The position numbers were made by a program, and so were the translations under genes. This document shows positions 34,108 to 46,700 of a DNA stretch of 64,000 nucleotides, piece after piece. The first letter of the stretch is position 1. Every line of letters starts with the position of its first letter. Origin of the DNA: Sphagnum magellanicum (Eukaryota > Streptophyta > Sphagnopsida > Sphagnales > Sphagnaceae); NCBI GenBank assembly GCA_021904315.1, contig CM038919.1:7626001-7690000 (forward strand), given 5' to 3'. The notes beneath the pieces were generated by a model. The model did not search any database, was not told where the DNA came from, and was given only the letters and a program-made list of their open reading frames with translations.

Positions 34108-36378
34108 ATGTTACACGCATCGACAATGACTCTTGTGATGGCGGAGAAAGATCAACCTGTTTTTCGCGATTTTCTTGGACTTGACCGCGGCAGCCCACTG
34201 TCCAAACAGCAGCAGCAGCAGCAGCCAGAGTTCAACATCAGCACCACGGATGTAGTCAGAGGAGCTTCAAGGAGTAGCGGAACTGCCTTCGATTCCCAAG
34301 GCGATGTCGAGACCTTTGCAACCAGAGCATCCTCAGGAACTACCGCCCGCTTTGAAACTTCCTCGGCCCCGGGATACATCTCTCCCCCGTCCTGCCTTGC
34401 GCTTCCAAGCTCCTCAGACCCTTGTTCTGGTGAGAGAGTAAGCTTGCCTCATTTTTTTTCTCTCCTTCAGGTGAATTTGATTCTTTCGGCGATGTCTTCT
34501 GATCGGTCTTTTGCTGCTTCTGTCTGCAGTTGGCTGGCAGAGATGTAATACAACAAGTTCTCTTCAACACCATGGTATCCGGAGTGCTTTCTGCAAGCCG
34601 GGTTTCGAAGGCAGTCAAGTCTCGAACAAGAGGGACTATTCCGGTACTGGAGACTCTCTGCAGGAGCGCTTGCATATGAGTGTGCAGGCAATCGAGAACT
34701 CTCGTCCTCCTCAAAAGGTGCTTCATTTAACTCTTGTCCAAGCTCCGATGGTAGGATCTAATGCACTGGAAATTTTTGTCGATCTGCTGATCTGCGCTTG
34801 TGTCTGAAGCCTCACTGATGCAATTGCATTGCAATGGAGTTGCATTTGCCTTGGTCCAGTAGCCTTGACTGCTGGCCATTGTCGTTGCAGATGCCACGCT
34901 TTGATCAGCAGAAAGTGCAAAAGTATGAGGAAATTGTGCCATCTCTGGATGACCTGCGCTTGTCAATGCAGCCTCCTCGGTTGTCGAGCGTCAGTCCTCC
35001 ATGGCTGCAGCAGCAACCTACCAACAAATCTGCCGCTGATATTTGTAACAGAACTGCAACCATGAAGCAGCTGGAAAGTCCCAAGCTCTTGCAGCAGAGT
35101 AATTCTTCAGGGCTGCAATTGCCACGGATCAGTCACCTGGGTGCTTGTGCAGAAAGGGAAGAGAGAGCTGCTGCTGCTGTGGTTTCCTCAAGGGACAACA
35201 GTGGAATGTCTCCACCCATCACTCGCCCTGCTGCTGATGAAGGATCCCGTACTGGTCTCAAAGGCTCACCTTTTGTAGGGCTCATCAACAATCCCGCCAC
35301 TCCAGTGGTGCCTGCTGGATCCAATGGTCCTCCTCCTCTATTACCCCGGAGACCAATGAACTCCACCCTGAGTGGTGGATCAGAGCCAATGCTGCCCCAA
35401 ACGTGAGTCTTGTTCTCCACATTCCCCATTGCTTGCATTTCTTCACATTGTTTCTTTGTGTGAGAATTCTATCAGGTGTTTAGTTCAAGGAATAATTCCT
35501 AATGCCTTCCTACCTGCCTGGTTTTTCTCTTCCTTTTTTTTTGTGCACTACAGCCGGCAGGGTACACCACCAGCCAGTCGACAGCTTACTATATTCTATG
35601 GTGGGCAGGCTCATGTTTTTGATGAAGTGCCTTCTGACAAGGTAAGGTTCATGAAGGCATATCTGACCACCTGAGCAACAATGTGATGATCACTGTATCA
35701 CTCATGTTTGTGTATAGCAAGCTATTATTCTTTTTGGGTGTGCTTTGGATAAGGAGCTACAATTGTGTGACATTAGTTCTTTATCGGGCCACATGATTGG
35801 ATCTGAGAGTGAGCCATGGCTATGTCAATGTAACCTACATGTTCTTCCCATTTTGCATGTGGATTCTCTGTTGTTTGGGTGACCAGAGAATGTATAAGTA
35901 GTTGTGATCTTCCTGGAGTGCAATTTTGCACAGTGGGCGTCTCAGAACAGTACTAATGGGTTTGAAGATTGTGAATGATTGGAAAATGTTGTACTCTTGT
36001 GTTCCTGGTTGAGGTGGATTGATATCTTCATGGGTTGCTGTTGTTGGGTATTGCATAAGCAGAAGATGATGAATCTACTTCTAGACCATCTTCCAGCTTG
36101 CTGAAGTGGTAGAAGCCCTTGTGCAGGCAGAGGCTATTCTGGCATTGGCTGGATCACATGGCAAGTCATGGTCCACAACTTACTCACCTCGGCCTGCAGC
36201 CAGCATACCTGATTCAGCCAGTGAAGGTTCGTTGTCTGTTTTGGAAAAGGAGAAGACTGTACAGGGTCTAGGAGGGTCAGCAACTGGTGGAAGAAGCTTG
36301 CCATTGTCAACAGATGTGCAAACCTTGGTGCTGCGGGGATTTGCAAGCACTGGCAATGGCACAGGTTGCTCCACGTGA
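34108..36378 (+). CDS. TIFY8: TIFY8-type TIFY-domain protein (five coding exons)
   Basis: TIFY-domain proteins are nuclear co-regulators; the TIFY motif mediates dimerisation and NINJA/TOPLESS recruitment in relatives. Proposed coding exons are 34108-34429, 34530-34717, 34891-35402, 35554-35641 and 36127-36378, all GT..AG and in phase, giving 453 residues. The N-terminus has PVFRDFLGLDR (about 17-27), like the FHDFLG start of TIFY8 proteins. A Gln run follows, and QLTIFYGGQAHVFDEV lies at about 351-366. After the last junction comes AEAILALAGSHGKSWSTTYS, the hallmark TIFY8 continuation. I see no Jas motif, which fits TIFY8 and argues against JAZ. An earlier acceptor at 36096 would add ten residues. 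ATGs at 34126 and 34138 are alternative starts. The C-terminus after about 393 is not conserved enough to exclude further exons. Confidence 0.85.
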
Positions 36379-39300
36379 CCTCACTTCCAATCATTCACCC
36401 TGGCTTTAGTCAATTGTGCAGGAGCAAGCTACAGCAGGTACTAACTACATTCATCTCTTCCACTTACCATATCAACTGTAAGAGAAAAAGTCTCAGTTCT
36501 TGTGAAAATTGCTTGGATGATTTTGCACACTCAATTCTCAGAATCTGCTGTTAATTCTAATACTCCCTCTAAACCTCAATGATAGAGTTGCCTCCTAATC
36601 AAAACTCCCCCACAGTGCATGGTGTATGTTTGCAGCTTAGCTCTGAACTGCATGTACAAAAGTTCTGAAGGTGATTGCATCTAATTTGTACATCATCAAT
36701 GTTTGACAAATTTCCAATGATATGATGTGCAGGGGTGGATGATTTTTCAAAATTCTCCAAATTTTTGAACTGTAAGATCTGGCTGCAATGATGACAGCAA
36801 CAGCAGCAGCCACAATGGCATACATCCCAGTTGAGGCAAAATTTTCACATGATACTGGGTGTGGGGGATCATGGGACTAAAAGAATTGTTACTCATTAAT
36901 GTCATTTACAGTTCAGACTTGGTTGCTTTTTTTTCTGTATTATAACAAACACCATGTGGGAGCTGTGGATGGAAAAATCGGTTTTGTCTTTTCCATCAAA
37001 GTTGACAGGTAAGTAGGTAGAGAGATTTTAGGGTTTAGAGAGAGAGAAAGAGAGAGTTCATTGGGGAACACCTTCTGACATTTTGAGTTGGGAATCAGAA
37101 TTTGATGGGGTTGTGGTTTTGGATTGAATTCTTGGTCAGTCAGTTCATTAGTTCCCCAAGTATTCTTCTCAGCGGGTAATCAGTCAGCATAGTAGTAATC
37201 ATTTTGCTCTTGTATTTGAGCACTGGATTCTCTTGTGAAGAACACAGCTACTAAACGTTTTTTTTCTTCTCAATTGGTCCCTTCCCTTTCTAAAGGTTCT
37301 GAGCAGGAATGAATGTCCTTAAAGAAGCAGAAGAGTTGAATTCTCACCAATTTTGGGTGACACAGGTCCTTTATGTCCTCAACAAGAACTCATGTTCAAG
37401 AGACAAACCATGAAGATGCTACAACATGTTCTAAGTTAAAAAGATGAAGATACATGTGATCGCAAAGTCCGCTTTTGGAAAAGCCAATATTACTTTACTA
37501 TTGGATATTGCAAAATCTAGGCTTGACAAATGGTCATTCTTGTTGTATTCAGAACAAAGGAATTCATATTTAATATTTAATTAGAGATTTGTAATTACAA
37601 TCACTAGGATTTCCTTTACAATTGCCAAGAAATTTTTTTGATGGTCAAATACGACCACTTGACTTGAAGTTTTGTGAATTCAGTGCAATAGAAAATAGTT
37701 GTGCAGAAATTGAAGTTGCAAACAAACAAAATTCACTTGATGCCACACGAAGAGGAAATGTTTTTGACTGCCTTTTAATGAAAGAGTTGTGGGAGGGGTC
37801 TTTGGAAGGTTGATGTTATATGATACAGTGGTGTAGAACAATGAAAACAGCATGAAAGATATATATGCTGGAGGAGAAAAAAGTAATTTTAGAGATAAGC
37901 ATGAATGGGAAAAATGGGGAAAATCCCACCTTTTCAATGGGGCTATCTGAATTTGAACATAAAAAAGAGCATGGCTCCAGCTGCCACTAGTTTGATGATG
38001 GTATGAAAAATCATTGGAAGGAAATTGGTTTCAAATTCAAAGCAGAGTAATGCTAATTTGATGGGGAATTCAATTGCATGGACAAAAAAGGTATATTGTA
38101 GTGCAAGTGGCTATAGTTTGCAGATCAGTGGAAGTAAATGGGATTTGTAAATTCAAAGCACATTGCAGTGATGCATGTCACCATTGTTTTGCTCATTTTC
38201 CTGTGGTTTGAAGTCAGCGGAAAAAGAATTGGATTTAAATCGGGTTGCAAGATTCAACAATCCTTATCAAATGTAGGCAATAAATTGCCTGCAATAGAAA
38301 TGATGGAAGAGGATTGCATTGCTTTCTCCTTCAGCTGCTCTAGAATGGCAATGTAAGGGCTTGAGAGAGAAGAGCATAATCAATGCAACAGACTACAAAT
38401 GCCGCTGCACAGCTTATCATGTGGAGTCATCTATGGTGGAGTTTCTGGTCACTTTACGGTGGCAATAGGCTATGCACTACTGTGCAGGAGGAGGGCCTTA
38501 ACCTACCACGATGCAAACAAGCATAGCCAAATTCCATGCCATTCCCATGTGTGAGACCTGACTCCAAGAAGTTATCCAGCAGGAAGGAAAGGTATGACAG
38601 TTTTGTCCACACAAGGATATGCATGGTATATATCTCTAGAGTGTCTGTCTATGGGAAAGTTGGTGCATAACAGAAATTGGGATGAGCATGAAAGGGAGAT
38701 GAAATTGGAAGTTCACTTGTAAGATTACACAACACGCATTGAGAGATAAATGCCATGGCAGAAAGCTAAGTAAAATATTTTTAAGGTGTTAAGACTACAC
38801 TGATGCATTTAATTTAGAATGCAATTCAAAGCTTGGATTTCCCATTTTGGTTTGAAATGTAAAATCATAACTTTTCTTAAGATTTCAGGAATGGTTTGTG
38901 CTTTCAAACTATCAATTACTCTGGATGGGGGCATTGGAGGGTTGGAGATGGGTTGGAAGAAGAGTCTTGTATGGAAAGAGCATATGTAGTAGTCAGTGTG
39001 GCCAGCAAAGTGAAGTGGCTACAAGCATCAGAAATGGTGTGGAAGATAAAGCAAATTCTTGTGATGGTTTAGATATTTTTGAACTAACACCATTTTGCTG
39101 AAAAACAAGATTTTTCCCCTTTCTTCAGCAATTCAAAATGAATGTGTCAATTTCATCCTCATTATCCAGGTGCATAGAAGCATCTAATGCGTGCATGACC
39201 CACGGTTGAGAGCAGTGAGGAATTAAAAGTTTCACATTTGCATGCACACAACAAAATCCTTGTCTTTCTTACACTCTTGTGCTTGGTTCCACCAGGATTC

Positions 39301-40162
39301 TTTGCTTTGTTCTCACTCCAATACAATCCAAAATGCAGCAGATTGCTCAGAGAGGAAAGCACAACTACAAAAATGAAAAGGCCAGTGAGATTACCCTGAT
39401 CAATTTCTTGCTGTGATAACACATTTTAGGTAAGGATACAGACACAGGGCAACCCATTTAAAAAGCTTATGCAGTTCAATCTGTGTACTGTACAAAAACC
39501 TTGCATTTACATAATGGCAAAGTGTAATATTACCTTGTAGACTCTAATCAACTCTTCATATTGCAGTTTTTCAGTATGCCACACTTTTGACTGAAAGTGA
39601 AAGGCAGCCAGTAATAATGTGCTCTGTAGACTTGTCACTCAATTTTGTATGGCAAAAAGCTATACCTTCAAACCCATCTGCAGCTTCAATTCCTAAGATT
39701 CACAAACCTCATTGTCAACTGGACCTAGTACTTGGCAGATATTCAAGCTTCAACCTGTGCATAACAACTGAGCAATCTGAGATAATTGCAGTTCCAGACA
39801 GATATGTCCAAAGGGATTATTTGCCTGGATTTGAAACTAACAACCTCCATAGAAGAAAATGAAAAAAATATAATCATGTTGGATATTGAGAAAGGAAGGC
39901 AGATGTCAATCACACATATGGAATCAGTTTGAACTTGAAATGCAGACTCTAAGAACCACCTCTCTTAGCTCACCTGCTGTTTGAAGCAGACAGACATGAA
40001 ATATGAAACAGCATCCAATCCCCATGCAAAGAAATCCGTCCTGCACTTTCAACCAACTGCACCACCAAGCACCACAGCACATTGCTGTGTTCATGACTCA
40101 ATATGGGCTGGGCATAGCTGCAACACAGGGATGCAATAAAACTATCTCAATGTCGCCTCAAA
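36379..40162. other. Intergenic DNA between the TIFY8-type and Sel1-like genes
   Basis: The first few hundred bases probably hold the 3' untranslated region of the TIFY8-type gene. Beyond it the DNA is less AT-rich than the 2-33 kb part, but open frames (for example plus 38138-38356, minus 39162-39422, plus 39587-39862) match no family I recognise and overlap frames on the other strand. A GA run lies at 37038-37056. Confidence 0.45.
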
Positions 40163-40795
40163 CTAGGTGGCATCCACCTCCCATCTTTTTGTGAAGCAAC
40201 CTCCCATCTTTGCAAAAACCAACAGTGAACTGAATTTGGCCCCAGCACAGTAGTGTAAAGATAGATAAATAAGCAAAAAGTGGAAGGCATCAAATATTAC
40301 AAGATTTGGATGTGTACAAGATAGGGAAGCCAGTAAATTCTGTGCCTCCTGGTCCTTCTCTGCTGCTTTTTGTAGCCATAATATACCCTGGTGTTTCCCA
40401 AACCAATCCTTCCCCCTCCTTGACTGCTGCTTCAACAAGAGATTGCAAACAAACATAGGCACACATAATACAATGTTCCACGTACATTTTTGCTCTACCG
40501 AAAACACAAACAACACACACACAAAAGAGAAGCTGGAATGCAGAGGTTGTGAAGAACATTGCACCTCTTTCACATTCACAGATGCACCATAGCCAGAGCA
40601 TAGCATTTGGCCCACAAGGGTTTGCATGGCAGTTTCTCCAGCCTTGGCTGCTTTTAGGGTTTGGTCAAACCATTGCCTCTCACACTCTGCCACCACTTGC
40701 TTCAATGGGATTGCCTTCTCTTCATTTGGATTCATCCTAGCATTCTTGTTGCTGCTGCTGCTGTGTACCTTGAACTTGCCCGTCCTGTCTGCCAT
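40163..40795 (-). CDS. Small Sel1-like-repeat plant protein (two exons)
   Basis: Exon 1 is 40795-40565 and exon 2 is 40426-40163, with a GT..AG intron between; the spliced product is 164 residues. The stretch VVAECERQWFDQTLKAAKAG, followed by TAMQTLVGQMLCSGYGAS (residues about 34-71), matches a conserved plant protein family with Sel1-like (TPR-like) repeats (typical form: WFQDTLKEAKAGD..AMQVLVGQMYCSGYG). A second half-repeat, GILWLQKAAEKDQEAQNLLASL, follows in exon 2. Sel1-like repeats are helical protein-binding modules; the biochemical role of this family is not established. The 138-base intron has no stop, so the unspliced frame is open for 210 residues, but its translation is hydrophobic and Cys-rich, unlike the family. 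The C-terminal 45 residues after NLLASL look unlike the usual basic, Asp/Ser-rich tail, so an extra splice or degeneration at the 3' end is possible. Confidence 0.6.
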   Translation of the reverse strand: MADRTGKFKVHSSSSNKNARMNPNEEKAIPLKQVVAECERQWFDQTLKAAKAGETAMQTLVGQMLCSGYGASVNVKEVQCSSQPLHSSFSFVCVLFVFSVEQKCTWNIVLCVPMFVCNLLLKQQSRRGKDWFGKHQGILWLQKAAEKDQEAQNLLASLSCTHPNLVIFDAFHFLLIYLSLHYCAGAKFSSLLVFAKMGGCFTKRWEVDAT

Positions 40796-41833
40796 TCTGT
40801 CTGGTGCCCTAAGTTGTCAAGCTCTAATTCCCCTTCAAATCTCTTCTTCTTCACAAACACCAGATCCACCACTACCCACATATGTCTCCGTTTTCTCTCT
40901 CTGTCGTTGCCACAATGAATTACACCTTAGGATCTGGTCTTCAGGCAGTTCAAAACAGACAGGAACGCGACAACGACAACGCCAACGCCAGATATATGAA
41001 TAGAACAAACAGAATGCAGATCCAACCCATCAATGTTAACTTTCCTGTCAACCTATTATATATCCACCATATTTAGACTTTCCTCAATTGTTGGATTGAA
41101 ACTCATATTTTTCTGCTTACATTGCTCTTTCATGTATAGCAGATTACCTCCTTAAATATATGAATAAAATGCCAATTGATTTTCATTTCTGTATTATATC
41201 TGAGTTACTGCAGTAAAAGCCTTATGCATAATGTTAAGGCTCTTCTGTCAGGACTGAAAAAGAAGGGCCGAGTCTTAAGTACGTCCGAGCGTAATAACCG
41301 GGCAGCAGAACAATATATCCATCCGCGTGCAAAGCCGCCACCTGTGCAATACCCAGCTAGCTACAAAACCGTCCCAGGGACTGAAGCTGAAAACCCCACC
41401 TCCGTACGGCCGCCCCAAACAAAGGCACAACACTAAACCGCATCTGCCCTAAAGGTACCCCCCTGGAGCTATCCTGGAACCTTCTGCAATAGGACCTATC
41501 ACCTCCTTCACGATCTGTAAGACCAAAAGCACGACCATACTTCGGACAACTTCAAGGATATGCTCTTTGGGTTAAAACTATACGCATCAAGCACATCAAC
41601 ATCAGGCAGTGAAACCCACACAAAACCAACTCACTACAGCGAAACTCCGCTTCAACCGCCTGTAGCGCGGGTATCTCCAAGGTTCCTAGAACAGTTACAG
41701 AGACCACCTACAATGATCACGAGAATTTCCCAATAGCAAGGCGTTCAGCCCAGAAAGGCAAGGAAAGACACACTTTCAATGAAGTGGTGGTGTAAAAATA
41801 CACCATAGAAATGTGCACCAGAGAATGCAAGGC
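40796..41833. other. Spacer between the Sel1-like and histone H3 genes
   Basis: The part next to 40796 should be the Sel1-like promoter and leader (minus strand), and the part below 41833 the H3 3' untranslated region. The interval 41250-41820 is GC-richer than the wider surroundings. A plus-strand frame of 86 codons (41176-41436) runs antisense to the likely H3 3' end and is not recognisable. Confidence 0.4.
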
Positions 41834-42620
<787 letters not shown>

Positions 42621-43990
42621 CAGGTAAGTTGCGGAGTGGAGTGGAGTGTAGGTAGGCACTGTCGTCTCTCATTTATTTTATTTTATTTTACGTTTGGACG
42701 GTCTGGATTCTGGTTAGGTACCTAGCTGGAGATCTGACCAGATCCGATGAGTCGACTGATATCCGTCGGATCTCAGAATCTGACGGTCGGATCTAGTTTG
42801 CAAGGCTGTTTTTCTTTTTTCTTTTTGCAGTGAGTCCTTAGTGGCATTCCTTGTGTTTGTTTTATTTTTCAATTAAGTAATTCATTTTTATATATTTCCC
42901 TTTGCCATTTCGATTTGTTGTAAGGGAGTTTCTTTCTTTCGGTCTTCTCTAAACACATAGCAACTTTAGCCTAATCACTTTAAAAGGAAAACACAAGAAA
43001 AAGAAATTGGCAATCATAAACTCCATAGTTTTCCCACATTTGGAGGAATAGGGAACAATCAAGGATTTTTACTTTTATTTCAATTTTGTGGTATTGAATA
43101 TATGGCGAATTTTTTTGAAACATCAGCAAAGTTACTCAAATTTACACTAGAAAAACAAAACTTTCCACTCTTTTTTTGTCAAAATTGTCTGAATCAAAAC
43201 ACTGGTCTAAACAATGATGTTTTCATTTGGTCCCACATTTGAAAGAGTGTTCAATTTTTGGAAACTTCATGTACCCATCTCCTATTTTAACTGTTGCTGG
43301 TTTGAATTTGCTCTAAGGGGCAAAGCCAATAGAAAAAGAGGTTCCGGCATCATCTAATGTTCCATGAATTTCACACAAAAATGTAGCCCATAGTTTGCAG
43401 TAATAGCATCCACTTAACATTCCTCAAAATGTGGGACCATCTGGAAAAACTACACCTTGTGAACATCTCTCAAAATGTGTGACCAAATAAAAAACTACAT
43501 TTATTCCATACTCTCTCACCTACAGGCAGAGCTGACAAAATTGCTCATTCTTCACACTGGGTTGTGTTTTGACTTGCGCCTTCTTAACAGCCTACAAGTA
43601 GGAAAAGCTTAGCAAGGAGCATATTTCAAGTCCAGATCAGTGGGAAGTAAGCCCGGAACCTTAAACCCTAACCCCTTCACAGAAGTCTCTGGACAAGTGC
43701 AAAGTAAATTTAGTGTAAACCATTTGATGACAGCAGTTTTGTGCATTTCAGGAACTCCCTTTGTTTGAAAAAAATGCCAATGGAAAAGCAACAAGCAGTA
43801 GTACTGCCAAATGGTTTGAAAAACAAGTCCAACAAAACGAAACAATCAACAAGAGCACCCTTTCTATTTCATAATTCTACAAAAGCATTAATTATCTCAA
43901 GTCTTCTCCTTTTATAGTGCTAGAAATTTCACTGGAAAAACCCATGTGATCAGCTTTCTTCTACTGGGAGAAGAGTCTCAATGCAACAAC
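42621..43990. other. Spacer between histone H3 and the EXO70 pseudogene
   Basis: 42720-42800 has repeated GATCTGA/TCGGATCT words beyond the H3 promoter. The remainder is AT-rich with no supported gene; a minus frame of 78 codons (43609-43845) is unassigned. Confidence 0.45.
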
Positions 43991-44235
43991 CTATTTGCAT
44001 TCATTGTCTGAGGGGGTCAATATTTGAATTTGTTCTGACCATGGATTTTTTTCAAAGAATTCACCAATCATCTGCTCCAAATCTTCAGCTGTGTATTTCA
44101 CAGACTTATTTGGAATCTTCCCAATGTCAATCAAGGGGCTGCAAAACAAGATCAAGCAACAAAACATGAAGTATTTAAACAGTTGGAGAAGATTTGAAGG
44201 ATCATATAAGGGGGCTCTTCACAGACATAGTACAG

Positions 44236-44325
44236 GTCTTTCAATTGGGTTTGTAAAGGACAATAGTCTTTCAATTGGGTGTGTAAGGGACAATGGTATT
44301 TCAATTGCGTTTATAAGGGACTATC
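44236..44325. repeat. 30-bp tandem repeat x 3 inside the EXO70 pseudogene
   Basis: Three adjacent 30-base units with the core TTTCAATTGGGTTTGTAAAG, falling in the intron before the last exon-like block. Confidence 0.85.
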
Positions 44326-45485
44326 CATTTTCCCTCACAGAACTAATTGAACCTACTAGGAACTGTTTTTGCATACAATTTGAGGGAAAATGACAAGACA
44401 CACACACCCGTAGCACTTGATGAATGATCGGTATGCAGGCAACAACACTTCCTCAATTTGCAGCCTCATGGTTTCTCAAAGCTCATTGCTGGGAATTGTC
44501 CATTGGCTTTGCTGTTCACATAGATCCTCAAAAATCAGAGTGAAGTTTTTGAAACTACAGAACCAAAAAATATATATATATAAGGTGAATTCTTTATGTT
44601 TTGAAACCTACCAAGCTCTGTAAAACCAACCCACCCATGTAGTAATGAGATAGTCTCAACATACTTCCTCTTTGAAAAAAAACAAAAAAAAGTGTGTCAA
44701 CAGCTGTACCAGAAACTCAAATTTAAACTTGATCTCTGATTCAATAAAAGCACTTTCATTTTCAACATAACAATTTAGCAGCACAATTCTCCATTGCCAC
44801 ATACCTTCAAACCAACTGTACCTTTCTTTGATCTGCAGCTTAGAGAGATGCCCCTGCTGTTGCCACTCACCAATCCACTCGATTGTGACATTGATCCCAA
44901 TGATGATATATACAACAAGACCTGTCAAAACACACATAGACATGAATTTCTTATGTTTCTGATTTTAAACATACAGAATTACCACATACCAACTTGTCAA
45001 AAAAGATGGAACCCATAACAAACATTCAAACACATAAAGGCACTCATAGTAGTAGACTGATATTGTTGTGATGTTTTTTTTTAATGTTTTAGTCAATGGG
45101 AAATTAAACCCTAATGGTGCCAAAGATGGTGCAAGATAGCTATTTTTATATAGCAAAAGGCTGACCATCGGACATATTCAACCATGTAATGGATGTCATT
45201 CATGAGGAAGAGTTCTGTGAGTGCAGCGTCTTTGTGTAGCTTCGATTTGCCATCCAGATTAGTTTGTAGTACTGGCATTATGGGCATCATTGCAGCTGCC
45301 AATAGTGATTCTCCATCACTGAACAATTGGCTCAATGTGGACTGATAGCTGTAAATCCCACACACCACCAAAATTCTCCTATAGAAGTGCAAGAAAGAGA
45401 AAGAAAAAAGAAAAATCTACTTGATTGGGCAAATATGTATACCTGATGAAAGAAATCAGGGTTGGAAATTATAGAATCAAAAGGT

Positions 45486-45508
45486 TTTAGGGTTTTAAGG
45501 TTTAGGGA
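45486..45508 (+). repeat. Short TTTAGGG-like tract
   Basis: Degenerate plant telomere-type units (TTTTAGGGTTTTAAGGTTTA) within an intron of the EXO70 pseudogene. A similar tract occurs at 46154-46207 and a shorter one at 52088-52102. Confidence 0.6.
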
Positions 45509-46700
45509 AAGGCAGAAAACATACTTCAACAAATACAGCTGGCTTGGATGCATCTTTCTCAACTGCATCTTCAAAATCCCCAAATGTCTCCTTTGCTCTC
45601 TGTGCTAACCACCTTATGAAACCAGCTGCTGCCTCCATGCCTTCTGCAGGCTCCCCACAAAAAACATCTTGTATCTGGTACCCAAGCCTGCACTCCATGC
45701 CCATTTTGTTTTTTATTTGCAGCATTTGCAGCACTTTAGTAATGACCCAAATTGAGGCTGAAACTAACAGAAGACTCAGAGAAAGGCAATGAATAAACAG
45801 GAAGGAAAAGGGGGAAATTTTTTTACCTCCAGTTGAGGTCATGTAGGGTCTCGTACATGTCAAACAGCACAAACAGCTTCTCAGGGAATTTCTTGCTCTT
45901 GGCAATGGCTTCCCCAAAGCTGAGCAGCATGTGCCTGCTCATGTCATTACATCAGCAAAGCACTTCTCTCAATGTGGGTCAAATTGGAACAATATCTGGT
46001 CACAAAACTTTGCACTCCCCGGCAAACAACAGCTTCACCTTGGGCCCCAAGAAGCACACCATGGCAAATAAGTTCATGTCACTTAAAACATTATAAAAAA
46101 AATAATCTGCATCTTGAGAGAGTTTCTGTCACATTTCAATAGCAATGGGAAAAGGATTTAGGGGTTAGGGTTTTTAGGAGTGTAAGGTTTAGGATTTTAG
46201 GGTTTATGACTCTGTCATGACGTTGGCTTGCACTCAAAGAGACATAGCTAATGGGGAAAAAGCCTGACAGTGTCATCATCATTCAAGCTATGCAAGAAGC
46301 TCTTGTGTGGAGGGTAAGCTTTGTGCTCAATTGTAGCTCATCCATTTCAAAGAGATTTTCAAATGCATGTAAACCTTTCCTGAGGAACAAAAGCTTACTG
46401 CAATGGGCATGTATTGAATCCAGTTTGTGATTTTGCTCTCCAATGCTTCCCGCTGCAATTATTGCAGATCCTCCTTCCTAAGGTTCTCTACACCTAGCTT
46501 CCTTCAATTCTGCTCCAATGTTGGAGCTCGCACATCCCTGCAAGTCAACCCGAAACCCTAAACAAGACAGACATTACAGATGAGACAGATGCGGTTGTTT
46601 GTATGATACTCCACATTTGTGTGCAGTTTATTCCACTGCTGTCAAGCACCCATTGAAGCCATTCTGCAGACCTTCCAGAACCTATTTCTCCACCTTTCAA

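Larger units (their letters stand above)
43991..46700 (-). pseudogene. EXO70: EXO70 (exocyst subunit) pseudogene, multi-exon, 5' part missing
   Basis: EXO70 links the exocyst to the plasma membrane in secretion. Reading leftward, exon-like blocks follow the order of EXO70A-type proteins. 46537-46399: RDVRAPTLEQ..LGVENLRKEDLQ..NWIQYM. 46038-45827: VKLLFAGE and LLSFGEAIAKSKKFPEKLFV. 45687-45525: LAQRAKETFGDFEDAVEKDA. 45378-45161: YQSTLSQLF, NLDGKSKLHKDAALTELFLM, HYMV. 44925-44822: IKER. 44554-44408: QQSQWTIPSNEL and EEVLLPAYRSF. 44138-43991: VKYTAEDLEQMIGEFFE. In-frame stops lie at 46504-46506, 46459-46461, 45969-45971 and 44476-44478. Frameshifts occur near 46010, 45945, 45375 and 44860. The block equivalent to the HRRIVQQHANQYKR region is not found. 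Retained introns show it is not a processed copy. A possible earlier exon ends near 46613 (AEWLQWVLDSSGINCTQMW); the N-terminal third was not found. Confidence 0.88.

Noticed and set aside
34152-34966. Several minus-strand frames opposite the TIFY8-type exons
   Set aside because: They are antisense shadows of coding exons, with translations such as Cys runs opposite the Gln codons.
34834-35406. 190-codon plus-strand frame as an independent gene
   Set aside because: From 34891 it is exon 3 of the TIFY8-type gene; the upstream part is intron.
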